NCBI GenBank assembly: GCA_025936205.1
Contig: JAICTU010000062.1
Span: forward strand, 1-25,181
Origin: Polyangiaceae bacterium
GTDB taxonomy: Bacteria > Myxococcota > Polyangia > Polyangiales > Polyangiaceae
DNA length: 25,181 nucleotides
Direction: 5' to 3'
The notes beneath the pieces were generated by a model, which saw only the letters and a list, made by a program, of their open reading frames with translations, had not been told where the DNA came from and made no database searches. Position 1 is the stretch's first letter. Every line of letters begins with the position of its first letter. Both the position numbers and the translations under genes were made by a program. This document shows positions 6,887 to 16,300 of the stretch, piece after piece.

Positions 6887-8370
6887 GCGCGGCGGAACGT
6901 ATCGCGGTCATGGAGGGCGAGCTCGAGGGCATCGACCTCGTGGAAGTTCTCCAGGTCGTTGGCATCGGTCGCCAGTACACCGCGGTCGAGTTGCGCAAGG
7001 CGGACCAGACTCCCTTTGGAACCGTCTTCATCAAAGCGGGCAAGGTAGTGAGCGCCGTGGCAGGGCAGGCGAAGGGGCGTGAGGCCTTCTTCGCGCTGTT
7101 CGCGCAGGTAGCCACCGAGTCGCGCAAGTTCTTTCACGTGTTCCGCATGGAGACCCCGCGCGATCTGCCCGAGCCGGTTGGATCGCTGGGCAATCTGATG
7201 CTGGAAGCGCTCGCGCGCTCCAAGAACGGCGGGCCCCCGCAGAAGACGTCCTCGGGCGTGATGCCGCGGCCCACCGTGGTGCGCAACGACAACGAGACGG
7301 CCAAGAACCCGCCCGCCGAGCCCGCGCCGCAATCCGCGCGGCAGCCGGCGCCGCCCTCGCAGCGCAGGCCGAGCCTGGCGAGCGGGCCCACGCCGCAGCG
7401 GACCGGTATCTCCGAGGTGAGCCCCGCGGCGCGACCGCCGTCCAGCACCGACATCGTGGCGCGTCAGGGGACGCCCCCGAGTCCAGCGGCGCGCCGTGTT
7501 GCCCTGCCGGGCAAGCTCGCCGGCACCGACTCCGACGGCAGCTCTGCGCGCGAACGCGGCGGCGGCGGCAAGCCGCGGGTGGTGCTCGGCGTGGTCAGCC
7601 CCAAGGGCGGCTCCGGCAAGACCACCATCGCGCTCAACCTGGCGCTCAGCTTCGCTCGGCAGGATCGCTCGGTGACGCTGGTGGACGGCGACACCAACGG
7701 CGACGTGCTCTCCGCCATCGCCTCGCGCCAGCGCGCGACGTTCGGCGCCATCGACGTCCTGCTCGACAAGGTCAGCCCAGAGGCGGCCTTGCTCAAGACC
7801 GTCCTGCCGCATCTGCGCATCATGCCGGCGCTCGGCGAGCAGCTGCCGGACACGGCGGCGCTACTGGGAGACCACAGCAAGGGCTGGCAGAAGCTGCTGC
7901 GCCGGCTGTCCGAGGATTCGGAGATCGTGATCGTGGACGGCCCGGCGGGCATGTTCGGCGGCACCAGGCAGTTCCTGAGCAGCTGCACTCACGTGCTCGG
8001 CGTGTTGCAGGCCGAGCTGATCGCGAGCCGCTCCTTCTCCACCCTGGAGCGTGCGCTGGAGATGACGCCGCCCGCAGAGCGGCCGCAGGTGGTGGGCATC
8101 GTGCTCAACATGCTGCAGCCTCGACACGGCGCGTCCGTGAAGGTCCTGCAGGACGCTTGCGCCCACTTGCCGCGAGGCTGGTTGCTCGACACGGCCATCC
8201 CGCGCAGCGATGCGTTTCTCGATGCGACCGAAGAGGGCGTGCCGCTGCGCCTGCTCGACGAGGAGAATCCGCCCGCCGTCAGCTGGCTCTTCGACACGCT
8301 CGCCGGCGAGATCACCGAACGCCTGGGGCTCGAGGTGCCCGAGCGCAAGCCGAGGCAGTTCCTGGTCTGA
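6883..8370 (+). CDS. DUF4388 (PATAN) - ParA/MinD-type ATPase
   Basis: 495 aa; the ATG overlaps the globin stop by 4 bp. Residues about 8-90 are a PATAN/DUF4388 domain (MEGELEGIDLVEVLQVVGIGRQ ... GTVFIKAGKVVSAVAG). Residues about 110-230 are a long Pro/Ala/Ser/Arg-rich disordered linker. Residues about 231-495 are a deviant-Walker P-loop ATPase: VSPKGGSGKTT (Lys241 signature, Lys246), Walker A' VDGD at 267-270 and switch II VDGPAG with Asp352. ParA/MinD proteins dimerise on ATP and position chromosomes, flagella, pili or protein clusters. The C-terminus ends RKPRQFLV with no obvious amphipathic MinD-type membrane helix. The PATAN domain may be the partner-binding part. Coupling to a globin suggests a gas- or redox-linked positioning or signalling role, which is inference only. 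It is convergent with nsrR, 12 bp apart. Confidence 0.9.
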   Translation: MSAAERIAVMEGELEGIDLVEVLQVVGIGRQYTAVELRKADQTPFGTVFIKAGKVVSAVAGQAKGREAFFALFAQVATESRKFFHVFRMETPRDLPEPVGSLGNLMLEALARSKNGGPPQKTSSGVMPRPTVVRNDNETAKNPPAEPAPQSARQPAPPSQRRPSLASGPTPQRTGISEVSPAARPPSSTDIVARQGTPPSPAARRVALPGKLAGTDSDGSSARERGGGGKPRVVLGVVSPKGGSGKTTIALNLALSFARQDRSVTLVDGDTNGDVLSAIASRQRATFGAIDVLLDKVSPEAALLKTVLPHLRIMPALGEQLPDTAALLGDHSKGWQKLLRRLSEDSEIVIVDGPAGMFGGTRQFLSSCTHVLGVLQAELIASRSFSTLERALEMTPPAERPQVVGIVLNMLQPRHGASVKVLQDACAHLPRGWLLDTAIPRSDAFLDATEEGVPLRLLDEENPPAVSWLFDTLAGEITERLGLEVPERKPRQFLV

Positions 8371-8382
8371 GCAGGACAGCGC

Positions 8383-8817
8383 TCAGCGCAGCTGCAGCAA
8401 TTGCTGCAGCTTGCGCCGGGGCTCGAGCAGGTCGGCGAGGGTGTGCTGGTCGAGCTCGTCCAGCAGGCGCTCGGTGGCCGTCGCGAGCAGGTGCTTCAGG
8501 CGGCAGCTCGGGGCGATCCTGCACGGGTCCTCGCCGCCGCGCAGGCACGGTACCAGTCCCAGGCTGGGCTCCAGCTGGCGTACGACCGTGCCGACGCAGA
8601 TGTCCGCTGGGGCCTTGGCCAGACGGGCGCCGCCCGCCTTGCCGCGGATGGTCTCGACGTAGCCGAGCACGGACAGTTCGCCCACGACCTTGAGCAGGTG
8701 GTGGGCGGAGATGCCGTAGGCGGAGCTGAGCTGAGCCACTGTCAGCTTGTCCGGCGCCACGCAGCCCAGGCCGATCAAGGTGCGCAGCGCATAGTCGGTG
8801 AACGCGGTGAGCTGCAT
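8383..8817 (-). CDS. nsrR: NsrR, nitric-oxide-sensing Rrf2-family repressor
   Basis: 144 aa, last gene of the operon; its ATG lies 1 bp after the reductase stop. The N-terminus MQLTAFTDYALRTLIGL and the winged helix (VAQLSSAYGISAHHLLKVVGEL, with wing GKAGGARLA) are typical Rrf2. Three clustered cysteines, Cys91, Cys99 and Cys105, in PCLRGGEDPCRIAPSCRLKHLL match the Fe-S ligating Cys of known NsrR proteins, and the end DELDQHTLADLLE closely resembles Escherichia coli NsrR. NsrR represses NO-detoxification genes until NO destroys or nitrosylates its cluster. Being in the same operon as a truncated haemoglobin and a reductase, it probably regulates its own operon. IscR would have a different Cys spacing. 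Confidence 0.93.
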   Translation of the reverse strand: MQLTAFTDYALRTLIGLGCVAPDKLTVAQLSSAYGISAHHLLKVVGELSVLGYVETIRGKAGGARLAKAPADICVGTVVRQLEPSLGLVPCLRGGEDPCRIAPSCRLKHLLATATERLLDELDQHTLADLLEPRRKLQQLLQLR

Positions 8818-8818
8818 G

Positions 8819-9808
8819 TCAGCTCCGGGTCGGCGGCCCCACGAAGGGATCGGCGTGGATGCGTGCGAGAGGCACGCCGGCGAGATAGAGCTTTCGCTGG
8901 AGCTTGCGGACCAGCTCCGGGTTGCCGCACAGGTATACGCGCTCGTCGGCGAGCACGCCGTCTTGCAGCACGGCCTGATCCAGCGCGACTGCGCGCAGCA
9001 CGCAGCGCTCCGCGAGGCTGGCGTCCGATCCGGGCGCGCCCTCCAACAAGCTGCCGATCAACTTCAGCTGGGGAGCTCGCTCCGCCAGCGCGCGCAGCTC
9101 GCCCCACAGGTACAGTCCCTCCCGGCGCAGGCTGCCGTGATACAGCCGCAGCGGGCCGCGGTGGCCAGCCGCCAGGGCCGCGCGCATCACGCCCAGCAAG
9201 GGAGCGAGCCCGGTACCGTTGCCTGCCAGGCACAGCGGGCGCTCCGGTTCTTCCTCGAAGTAGAAGCAGTCACCGAACGGACCTCGCAGCGTGACGGTCG
9301 CGCCCACGGCGCTGCGCAGCCAGCCGCTCATGGCGCCTCCCGGCATCAGTGCCACGTGCAACTCCAGCGGCTCGCCCGGCAAAGAGGCGATCGAGTACGG
9401 GCGCATCAGGCCGTCGCTCGGCCGCACCAGCTGCAGGTACTGCCCGGCGCGGTGTGCGAAGCCCGAGGGCAGGGACAAGGAGACTCGCAGCACCAGCTCC
9501 GTGAGCTGCTCGACGCGCTCTACGCGTGAGGTGAACTCCTCCGAGCTGCCATGGCGCTCCAGCTCCAGGTGCTGATCCCGGGTAGGCCGGCAGACACAGG
9601 CCAAGAACAGCGACTGCAGCCGCTGTGCCTCTTTCAGACCCTTCTGCGCCGCGGCCGGCACGGGCCCGCTCTTGGCCTTCATCAGGCAGCACTGGCAGAC
9701 ACCCTGCCGGCAGAACGCCGGCAGGGTCCAGCCTTGCCGCTCCAGGCCTTCGAGCACTGTTTCATCGGGCATGAGCTCGATGTCTCTGCCCTCGAAGCGA
9801 ATCGCCAT
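8819..9808 (-). CDS. 2Fe-2S ferredoxin/FAD/NAD(P)H oxidoreductase
   Basis: 329 aa. Domain order: N-terminal plant-type 2Fe-2S ferredoxin (about 1-88) with FCRQGVCQCC giving Cys33, Cys38 and Cys41 and LACVCRP giving Cys71; FAD-binding barrel (about 92-185) with the flavin motif RPYS at 136-139; NAD(P)-binding fold (about 190-320) with GNGTGLAP at 196-203 and YLCGNPELV. It passes electrons from NAD(P)H through FAD to the 2Fe-2S centre, the architecture of CDP-6-deoxy-glucoseen reductase and phenol or methane monooxygenase reductases. It lies 30 bp after the truncated haemoglobin and 1 bp before nsrR, so it probably reduces a haem protein of the NO response. Two extra cysteines, Cys40 and Cys73, flank the cluster ligands. 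Confidence 0.92.
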   Translation of the reverse strand: MAIRFEGRDIELMPDETVLEGLERQGWTLPAFCRQGVCQCCLMKAKSGPVPAAAQKGLKEAQRLQSLFLACVCRPTRDQHLELERHGSSEEFTSRVERVEQLTELVLRVSLSLPSGFAHRAGQYLQLVRPSDGLMRPYSIASLPGEPLELHVALMPGGAMSGWLRSAVGATVTLRGPFGDCFYFEEEPERPLCLAGNGTGLAPLLGVMRAALAAGHRGPLRLYHGSLRREGLYLWGELRALAERAPQLKLIGSLLEGAPGSDASLAERCVLRAVALDQAVLQDGVLADERVYLCGNPELVRKLQRKLYLAGVPLARIHADPFVGPPTRS

Positions 9809-9838
9809 CCAGTGCGCTCCGTACCGGTGAGCGTGGCG

Positions 9839-10201
9839 CTAGCGGTTCAGCACTTCGTTCTTCACGCTGAGCGCGATGCCCGCCGCCTTGGCGATCAGCG
9901 GATCCGGCACGTTCAGCTCTTTCAGCGTCGCGCCCAGGTGCTCCATCACGGCGTTGAAATCGCCTTCCGTCAGCTTCAGGTGCTTGTGCGCGGCGCGCAT
10001 GTCGCTGCCCGAGTAGCGGTTGGGGCCGCCGAACGCCACGGTGAGAAAGGCCTTCTGCTTCTCGCGCTGCAGGTCCATGTCGATCTGCTCGAAGTGATGA
10101 GCGATGCGATCATCGGCGAGTACCTTGCGATAGAAGATGTCCACGGCCGCGTTCACTGCCGCTTCACCGCCCAGGCTCTCATAGAGTGAGTTCTCCGCCA
10201 T
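9839..10201 (-). CDS. glbN: Group I truncated haemoglobin
   Basis: 120 aa, starting MAENSLYESLGGEAAV with AGGAGG about 11 nt before the ATG. The usual trHbN signature is complete: double Gly, VDIFYRKVL with Tyr24 at B10, the DMDLQREKQKAF E-helix (Gln45 at E7, Lys48 at E10, Gln49 at E11), TVAFGGPNRYSG, the proximal His72 in MRAAHKHL, and the EHLGATLKELNVPDPLI H-helix region. Cyanobacterial GlbN has a His at E10 that ligates haem; here it is Lys, so hexacoordination of that kind is not expected. Trp-G8 and the group II features are absent. Group I members often oxidise NO to nitrate, and position at the head of an nsrR operon supports NO detoxification. Confidence 0.95.
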   Translation of the reverse strand: MAENSLYESLGGEAAVNAAVDIFYRKVLADDRIAHHFEQIDMDLQREKQKAFLTVAFGGPNRYSGSDMRAAHKHLKLTEGDFNAVMEHLGATLKELNVPDPLIAKAAGIALSVKNEVLNR

Positions 10202-10227
10202 TTCGCTTTGCGCCTCCTGTCGTCCGA

Positions 10228-10250
10228 AACCTGCACCGAAAATACTTGTT
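10228..10250 (-). promoter_or_regulatory. Candidate NsrR operator, partial match
   Basis: Read on the minus strand, this 23-nt window aligns with the enterobacterial NsrR consensus as I recall it (11-bp half, one base, 11-bp half). The proximal half, AACAAGTATTT, matches 8 of 11 positions and the distal half 6 of 11. It overlaps the predicted -10 of the glbN-reductase-nsrR operon, as expected for a repressor. The match is by eye and the consensus may differ in this lineage. Confidence 0.4.
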
Positions 10251-10266
10251 ATCTCGGCGCCGTCAA
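10239..10266 (-). promoter_or_regulatory. Sigma70-like promoter of the glbN-reductase-nsrR operon
   Basis: On the minus strand TTGACG (10266-10261) is followed after 16 nt by TATTTT (10244-10239), leaving a leader of roughly 30 nt to the glbN start at 10201. It is the best promoter-like pair in the window and sits in an AT-richer patch of an otherwise GC-rich gap. Confidence 0.55.
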
Positions 10267-10283
10267 GCACGGATGACGGGAAG

Positions 10284-10311
10284 GGGACACCCCTCGGGGT
10301 AGGGGTGTCCC
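10284..10311 (-). terminator. Strong hairpin behind the RHS lipoprotein gene
   Basis: GGGACACCCC (10284-10293) and GGGGTGTCCC (10302-10311) form a perfect 10-bp stem with an 8-nt loop, 34 bp downstream of the RHS stop and upstream of the glbN promoter. There is no T-run after it. It may act as terminator or insulator between the two transcripts. A further dyad, CGCAAA-A-TTTGCG, lies at 10314-10326. Confidence 0.5.
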
Positions 10312-10344
10312 GGCGCAAAATTTGCGGGACCCTGTGCTGACCGC

Positions 10345-13300
10345 TCAACGGCGCTGCGCTGCGCCCCCGAGTTGCTCGAGCTCCAGCGCCAGCTGGGGGC
10401 TGCCCAGCCCCAGGCGCGGCTCGATCGCCTCCGGCTTGGCGCGCCATTGCGCGAGGCTGAGCTCCAGCTGCGCTCGCTCCAGCGGGTTCTTCTGCGGCGG
10501 CTGAGCGTTCACGGGGTCGTTGTTGCGGTATGCGTACAGGTTGGTCTGCGCCGCGCCCCAACGCTCCGGATCGGCCTGGAGCCAGCGTCCCGTCGCGGCG
10601 TCGTAGTCGCGAGCTCCGATCCGGGCCAGGCCCGTGTCGGCGTCGTAGAGCGAGCCGGCGAAGCCGAAGGGCGCCGCGCCGAGGCCCGTGCCCGTCGCAG
10701 TGCCGAACTCGTCGTAGCTCGCGCTGGTGAGCACGTCGGAGCTGTTGGCCACGTTGACGATGCGGCGCACACTGGCCACGTCGTCGACCAGCACGCGATA
10801 CGTCGCGCTGCCCCGCACGATGTACTCGGGCACGTCCGCCCGGCTGCCGTACACGAAGCGTTGAACCAGCGTGCCGGCGGCATTCAGCTCGGCGATCGGG
10901 CGTTGCCCATCACGGTACAGCCACTTCTGCACGAACACGCCGTTGACTTTCTTGCCCACCCGGCGGCCCAGGCCGTCCACCACGTACTCGATGAGGCGCC
11001 CGTCGGGCAGCTCGACAGACAGCAGGTTGCCGAAGGCATCGTACTCGTAGCTGGTGAGATCGCCGGACAGCACGTTCGTTCTGGTGTGCAGAGTGCCCGC
11101 GGAGCTGTACGTGTATTCGAAGTTGCCGGAGCTAATCAGTCGATCCTGGGCATCGTAGCTGGCGCTTGTCGCCTGGCCACCGGAGTTGATGATCGTGCGG
11201 TTCCCATTTGCGTCGTACGAGTACTCGCGAGCCAGCACCCCGTTGACGCTGACGCTCTCCAGTCGGCCGAGCTCGTCATAGCCGTACGCGGTGTTGGTGC
11301 TGGCGCCGTCCAAAGTCTCGGTCTTCTGTTGCACGCGACCGAGCGCATCGCGGACCAGGCTCTGAGCGAAGAACTCACTGCCGGCGAAGCGGGCGGAGTA
11401 GCTGGAGAGCAGGCCGTAGCTATCGTAGCCGCGCGTGTCGCTGATCTGGCCCAGCGTGCTCGTGGTGGGCAGCGGCAGGTTGGCGTCATAGGCCAGCGTC
11501 AGCGAGCCGCAGCTCGTGACCAGGCCGTCGTCATCGTAGACGAAGCTGATGGCGTTGGCTCCGTTGACGGATTCGCTGGTCACGCGGCGATAGAGGTCGA
11601 AGACCTGCGTGACGCTACCCGACACGAGGCCGCTCCACTGCGTGCCAGTGAGCAGTGAGCCGTCGCGCGTGAAGGTCAGGTTCACACCCGCGGGCCCATT
11701 CACGGTCTGCAGGTGACCTGTGCTGGTGAAGTAGCCGAGCGCGATGCTGCCGCTGGGCGCGCTGAGGGTGCTCGGGCGACCCGCTGCGTCATAGGCGAAC
11801 AGCACGCTGCTCCCGTCTGGACGCGCGATCTGCGTGAGCCGGTCATCGCTGTCGTAGGCGTAGCTGGTCACGTCCGGGCCGCTGCCGGCATCGGGTGCGG
11901 CGTAGCTCTCCAGGCGGTTCGTGAGCGTGTAGCTGAGCTCGTGTGCGGGGCGACCCGGTGGCGTCAGCGACACCAGGTTTCCCGCCTCGTCATAGACGAA
12001 GCCGATCGTGCTTCCATCCGCGCGCTGGCGCTCGACGATGCGTCCGTCCGCGTCGCGCAGGAAGCTCTCGGTGTTGCCGAGGGCGTCGGTCACAAGGCTG
12101 AGCGCGCCGTCCACTCCGTAGCCGTAGCTGAGGCTGTGGCTGCCCTGCGTGAAGCTCACCAGGCGACCGCCATCGTAGCCGAAGCTCGAGCTCGAGAGCC
12201 CGGTGGCGCTGAGCTGGGTGATGCGTCCCTGCGCGTCGATCAGCGCGACCCGCTGGCGGCCCCGGGGCGAGCGCAAGGTCAGGCTGTGCGCGGTCGCGTC
12301 GAAGCTGAGCGTTGCCGTCTTGGCGTTGACGGTGACACTCTGCGTGGAGCTGCGCAGGCTGAGCGGTTGCGAAGGCGTGGCCAGCACCGCGGTGCTCGCC
12401 TCGGTGCTGGTACGAGTAGAGCCCGAGGGCAGGCGCTCGGTGAGGCTGGTCAGCACCGGGCGGGCCATGCCCCACACCGGGTCGGGGCCCGGCGTGCTGG
12501 TGAGCACCGTGCCGTCGAATTGCGTCAGCGTTTGCAGCTGGTCGCGGCGCGTGTCGAGCCGCTGGCTGCGGCCGTCCTCGCGCAGCGTGGTGCGGCGCTC
12601 GACGTCGGTCGCGAGCAGCTGGGTGGTATAGCTGGCTTGCAGGCCCTCGGCGGTCTGGCGCGTGACGGTGGTGAGCGGCGCCTTGCCGGTGCGAGTCAGC
12701 CGAATCGAGCCATCACCGGCGTTCTCGTCCAGGGTCAGGCGACCCAGGGCATCGTAGCTGAAGGCGTGCTGCCCGCCGCGCGCGTCGGTCTTGTTGTGCA
12801 GTTGCCCGAGCTCATCGTAGCTGAGCTGAGTCTGCGCTCCCGAGGGCGCGGTGATGCGCGAGAGGTAGCCGTTGCTGTCGGTCGCGAGCGCCGTGTCCTG
12901 GCCGAACGGCGCGAGGATGTGCGCGGGCCGTCCGCTGGCGTCGCGCTCGATCAACGTCTCGTTGCCGTCACCGTCCACGATCTGCGCCAGCTGGCCTTCG
13001 GCGTCGTAGCCAAAGGAATAGAGCAGGCCTCCCGTGAGCGCATGCAAGGTCTCCAGGTGACGCCCGCTGGCGTCGAAGCGGTAGATCTCGCGGCCATCCT
13101 CCGAAGGAACCAGCAGCTCACCCGCGAAATTGCCGTCCAGCGTGGGCCGGATGCGGCGGATCGTCTGATTGTTGCGGCTGATGATGAACAAGCTGCCGTC
13201 GGGGCCGAGCGCGGGGCGCAAGTTGCCGGCGCCGAGCCCGGCGGGTAGCGACGCGCCGCCGTCGCCGGCGGCGCCGTTGACGCTCGAGCCGGCGCCTGCG

Positions 13301-16300
13301 AAGCGGCGGATGACGCCCTTCTGATCGACCACGCGCAGCACCAGGTTGCCGTTGTCACCGACCATCACCCTGCCGTCGGGCAGCGCCGTGACGCTCCACG
13401 GGCCGCCGGAGCCGAAGGTTGCGCTGATGGCGAGAGCGCCGTCGCCGGTGTTGCCGGACGCGCCGCTGCCCGCGAAAACGCGCTCTTCGCCGGTCGGCAG
13501 GATACGGCGGACCGAACGATCGCCGGTCACGTAAAGACTGCCGTCTGGACCCACGGCGATGTCGCCCGGGTCGTCGTTGCTGGACCAGCTACCGGTGGCG
13601 ATGCGCTCGATGAAGCCGTTGGGCGAAATCCTGCGTACGCTGCCGTCGCTGGCGGAGGTGCCGCGCTCGATCACGTAGATCGAACCGTCCGGTCCCGTTG
13701 CGTGAGAGATCAGATTGCACAGAGCGGCGTTGCGCGCGGGGCCGCCATCGCCACGGTTGACACAGCCCGAGCCGGGGCTGCGCCCGGCGATGTGCCGGAT
13801 TTGCCCCGTCTGCAGATCGAGCCGGCGGATCCGGTCCACCGTGCCGCCGCCGATCGGATTGTCGGAGATGTAGAGCCCTCCGTCAGGACCAAAGTCCAGC
13901 TTGCGCACGTTCAAGCACGCGTTCGTGGCGGTGCCGTCGAGCAGGTTTGGATCGCAAGTGCCGGCAGGCTTGCCGCCCGCGACGGTGGTGATGATTTGCG
14001 TGCTCGGATCTACGCGCCGAACTCCGGCGCGAGTGCCGATATAAACTGCGCCATCCGGGCCCACAGCCACGGCGGACGGATCGTTCAAGGTGGCGTTGCG
14101 TGCGAGGCCTCCATCGCCTCGGTCCAGGTCGGACACGCCATGGGGTACACCGGCGAACAGCTCGATGGTGTCGGTGATCGAGTTGGCGCTGCGGCGCGTG
14201 CCATCGCCCTTGTACAGCACGCGACCGACCGGGTCGTAGCGATGGTGCACGCTGAGCGACCAGGCACCCAGGCCTTCGTCGAACTGATCATTGGCCCCGA
14301 GCTCCAGCTGGTAGCTCTGAGCAATGGTGGCTTGGCCCGGCAGGCGCGCGGGCGGGTCGCCGGCGCTGCTGGTGCCGGCGAGGCCAAAGCCTCGATCCGA
14401 GGTGCCGGGGAGCGCGTAGCTCGCGGGATATTGGTAGTCGATCCGCACGTGAGCAGGCTGCCGCCCTTGCACGGGCCGTTGTTCGCCGTCGAGGCCGTCC
14501 CAGGTGAAGGTGAAGGCCTGATTCGGCTGCGGGGGGAACTGGAACACGTGGCGCTGGCCGGCGATCAGCACCTCGACGCTCTCGCCCGCGAGCGTGCTGC
14601 TCACGCTGGCGCCGGTGACCGGAATGTCGATGCTGTGCTGAGCCGCGAGCGCCGGCACGCGGTCGCTGCGATAGTTGAGCGTGAAGGGCGTGCCAGCCAG
14701 TGGCAGCCGCTCACCGAGCAGCTGGTTTTCGAGCTCGATGATCGAGCCGCGCGCGAGCTTCGGGCGATCCAGCGGCGCTTCTGCGCGCGGGAGCTCGCCC
14801 TCGACTCCGCCCGTGCCGAGGCGCACGTTGAGCGGCTGATTCAACGCCAGAGCTCCGAGGTGTGAGAGCGACGCACGCCACAACGAGGCCCCGACCGGGT
14901 AGCGCAGCGCGATGGTCTGCAGCTCTTCGTTGCTGATGCCGAGCGCTGCGAGCTGTGCCGGCGTGGCGGGCGTACCGCTGCCATCGAGGTCGAGCGACGC
15001 CATGCCGGACTGCACGCCCAGCACGAGCACGACGCGCCCGTTCAGCTCACCGCTCCAGCTCGCGCTGGCGCGGTCATAGGAGCCGAGCGGCAAGCTGCGG
15101 CCCGCCGCGAAGTGCAGGAAGTTGTCGACCAGCAGCGTCACCGGCTGGCTGAAGTCGACGCCCAGCGCGCCCGCCTCGCCCTGTTCGTCCGCCGACAGTT
15201 CGAGGGCGTACGTGTAGGCGGAGCTTGCGGGCAGCTCGGCAGGCAGCGCGCTCTTGCCCGTCGCGCCGACGCTGAACTCGGTGGCGCGAATCGACAGGTC
15301 GGTGACCGCCGGCGCGGAGCCGTTCGGCATGCGCCAGCTCGCCTGCGTGCCAGAGTTGACGTGCAGGACCGCGCTGCGCGCGCCGTCTTCGTCGTTGCTG
15401 GTCGACGCCACGTGCGTCTGCGCCAGCACGCTCGGGAAGCTGAGCTCGGTGACCGTCTCGTCCTGGCGCAGCAACACGACGTCGCTGGCGAAGGCAAAAT
15501 CCTGTGCCGGTGCGCGCAGGCCGCGCTGCGCCTGCAGGAAACCGTCGCGCTCGTATTCGAGGGTGAGTGGCCCGCCGCCGTTCACGACCAGGTCGAAGTT
15601 GCCGTCGAGCCGCGAGAGCGTCTCGCCGAACTCGGGGTGCCCGTGCACGCGCACGCTGACACCCCGCAAGGGCGCCCCCGCGCGCGTGAGCACACGGCCC
15701 CGCAGCACGGCCGCGGAACGCCGCGAGATCGTCCCGGGAGCGACTCCGGTTTGAATCGGATCGCTGCCCTCGAACAGGAAGCGCATGCGGTCGAGCAACG
15801 ATACGTAGCCAGCCTGCGGTTCCGGCGCGACGCTGGCGGGGTCGGGCGGCAACAGGCTCACGCAGTGGCTCGCGCCGTCGCACGCGAAGAAGTCGTCGCA
15901 GACCGTGCCCGCGGCGAGCGCATCGTGATGTACGCCCGTGGCGGGATCGCAGCTGTCGGCCGTGCACGGGTTCACGTCATCGACGACGGGTGGGGTGCCC
16001 GCCACGCAGTGCGCGTCCGCGCAGCCCTCGGGGCCGTTGCAGGCGTTGCCGTCCGAGCAATCAGCGGGCGCCAGCGCGCCCGCCACGCAATGCAGCACGC
16101 TCGCTCCCGAGCACACCAGCACGTAGTCCTCGTCCGTCACGCCGTCGCAGTCATCGTCCACGCCGTCGCAGGTCGCGTCGTTGGCTGACGGCGCGCCAGC
16201 CTGGCAGCTATCGAGGACCTGGCCGCCGGCGCAGCTGGTGGCACCGTGGGCTGCGCAGCCGCCGATGCCGCAGCTGGTCGTCAGCACCACGTAGTCATCG

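Noticed and set aside
11713..13248. Long open frame (511 codons) antisense to the RHS lipoprotein
   Set aside because: It lies wholly opposite a repeat-rich, recognisable coding frame in high-GC DNA, where antisense frames stay open by codon bias. Its translation is low-complexity Arg/Ala/Val with no domain.
15112..16188. Antisense frames over the middle of the RHS gene
   Set aside because: Composition mirrors the sense repeats; no start signals or domains.
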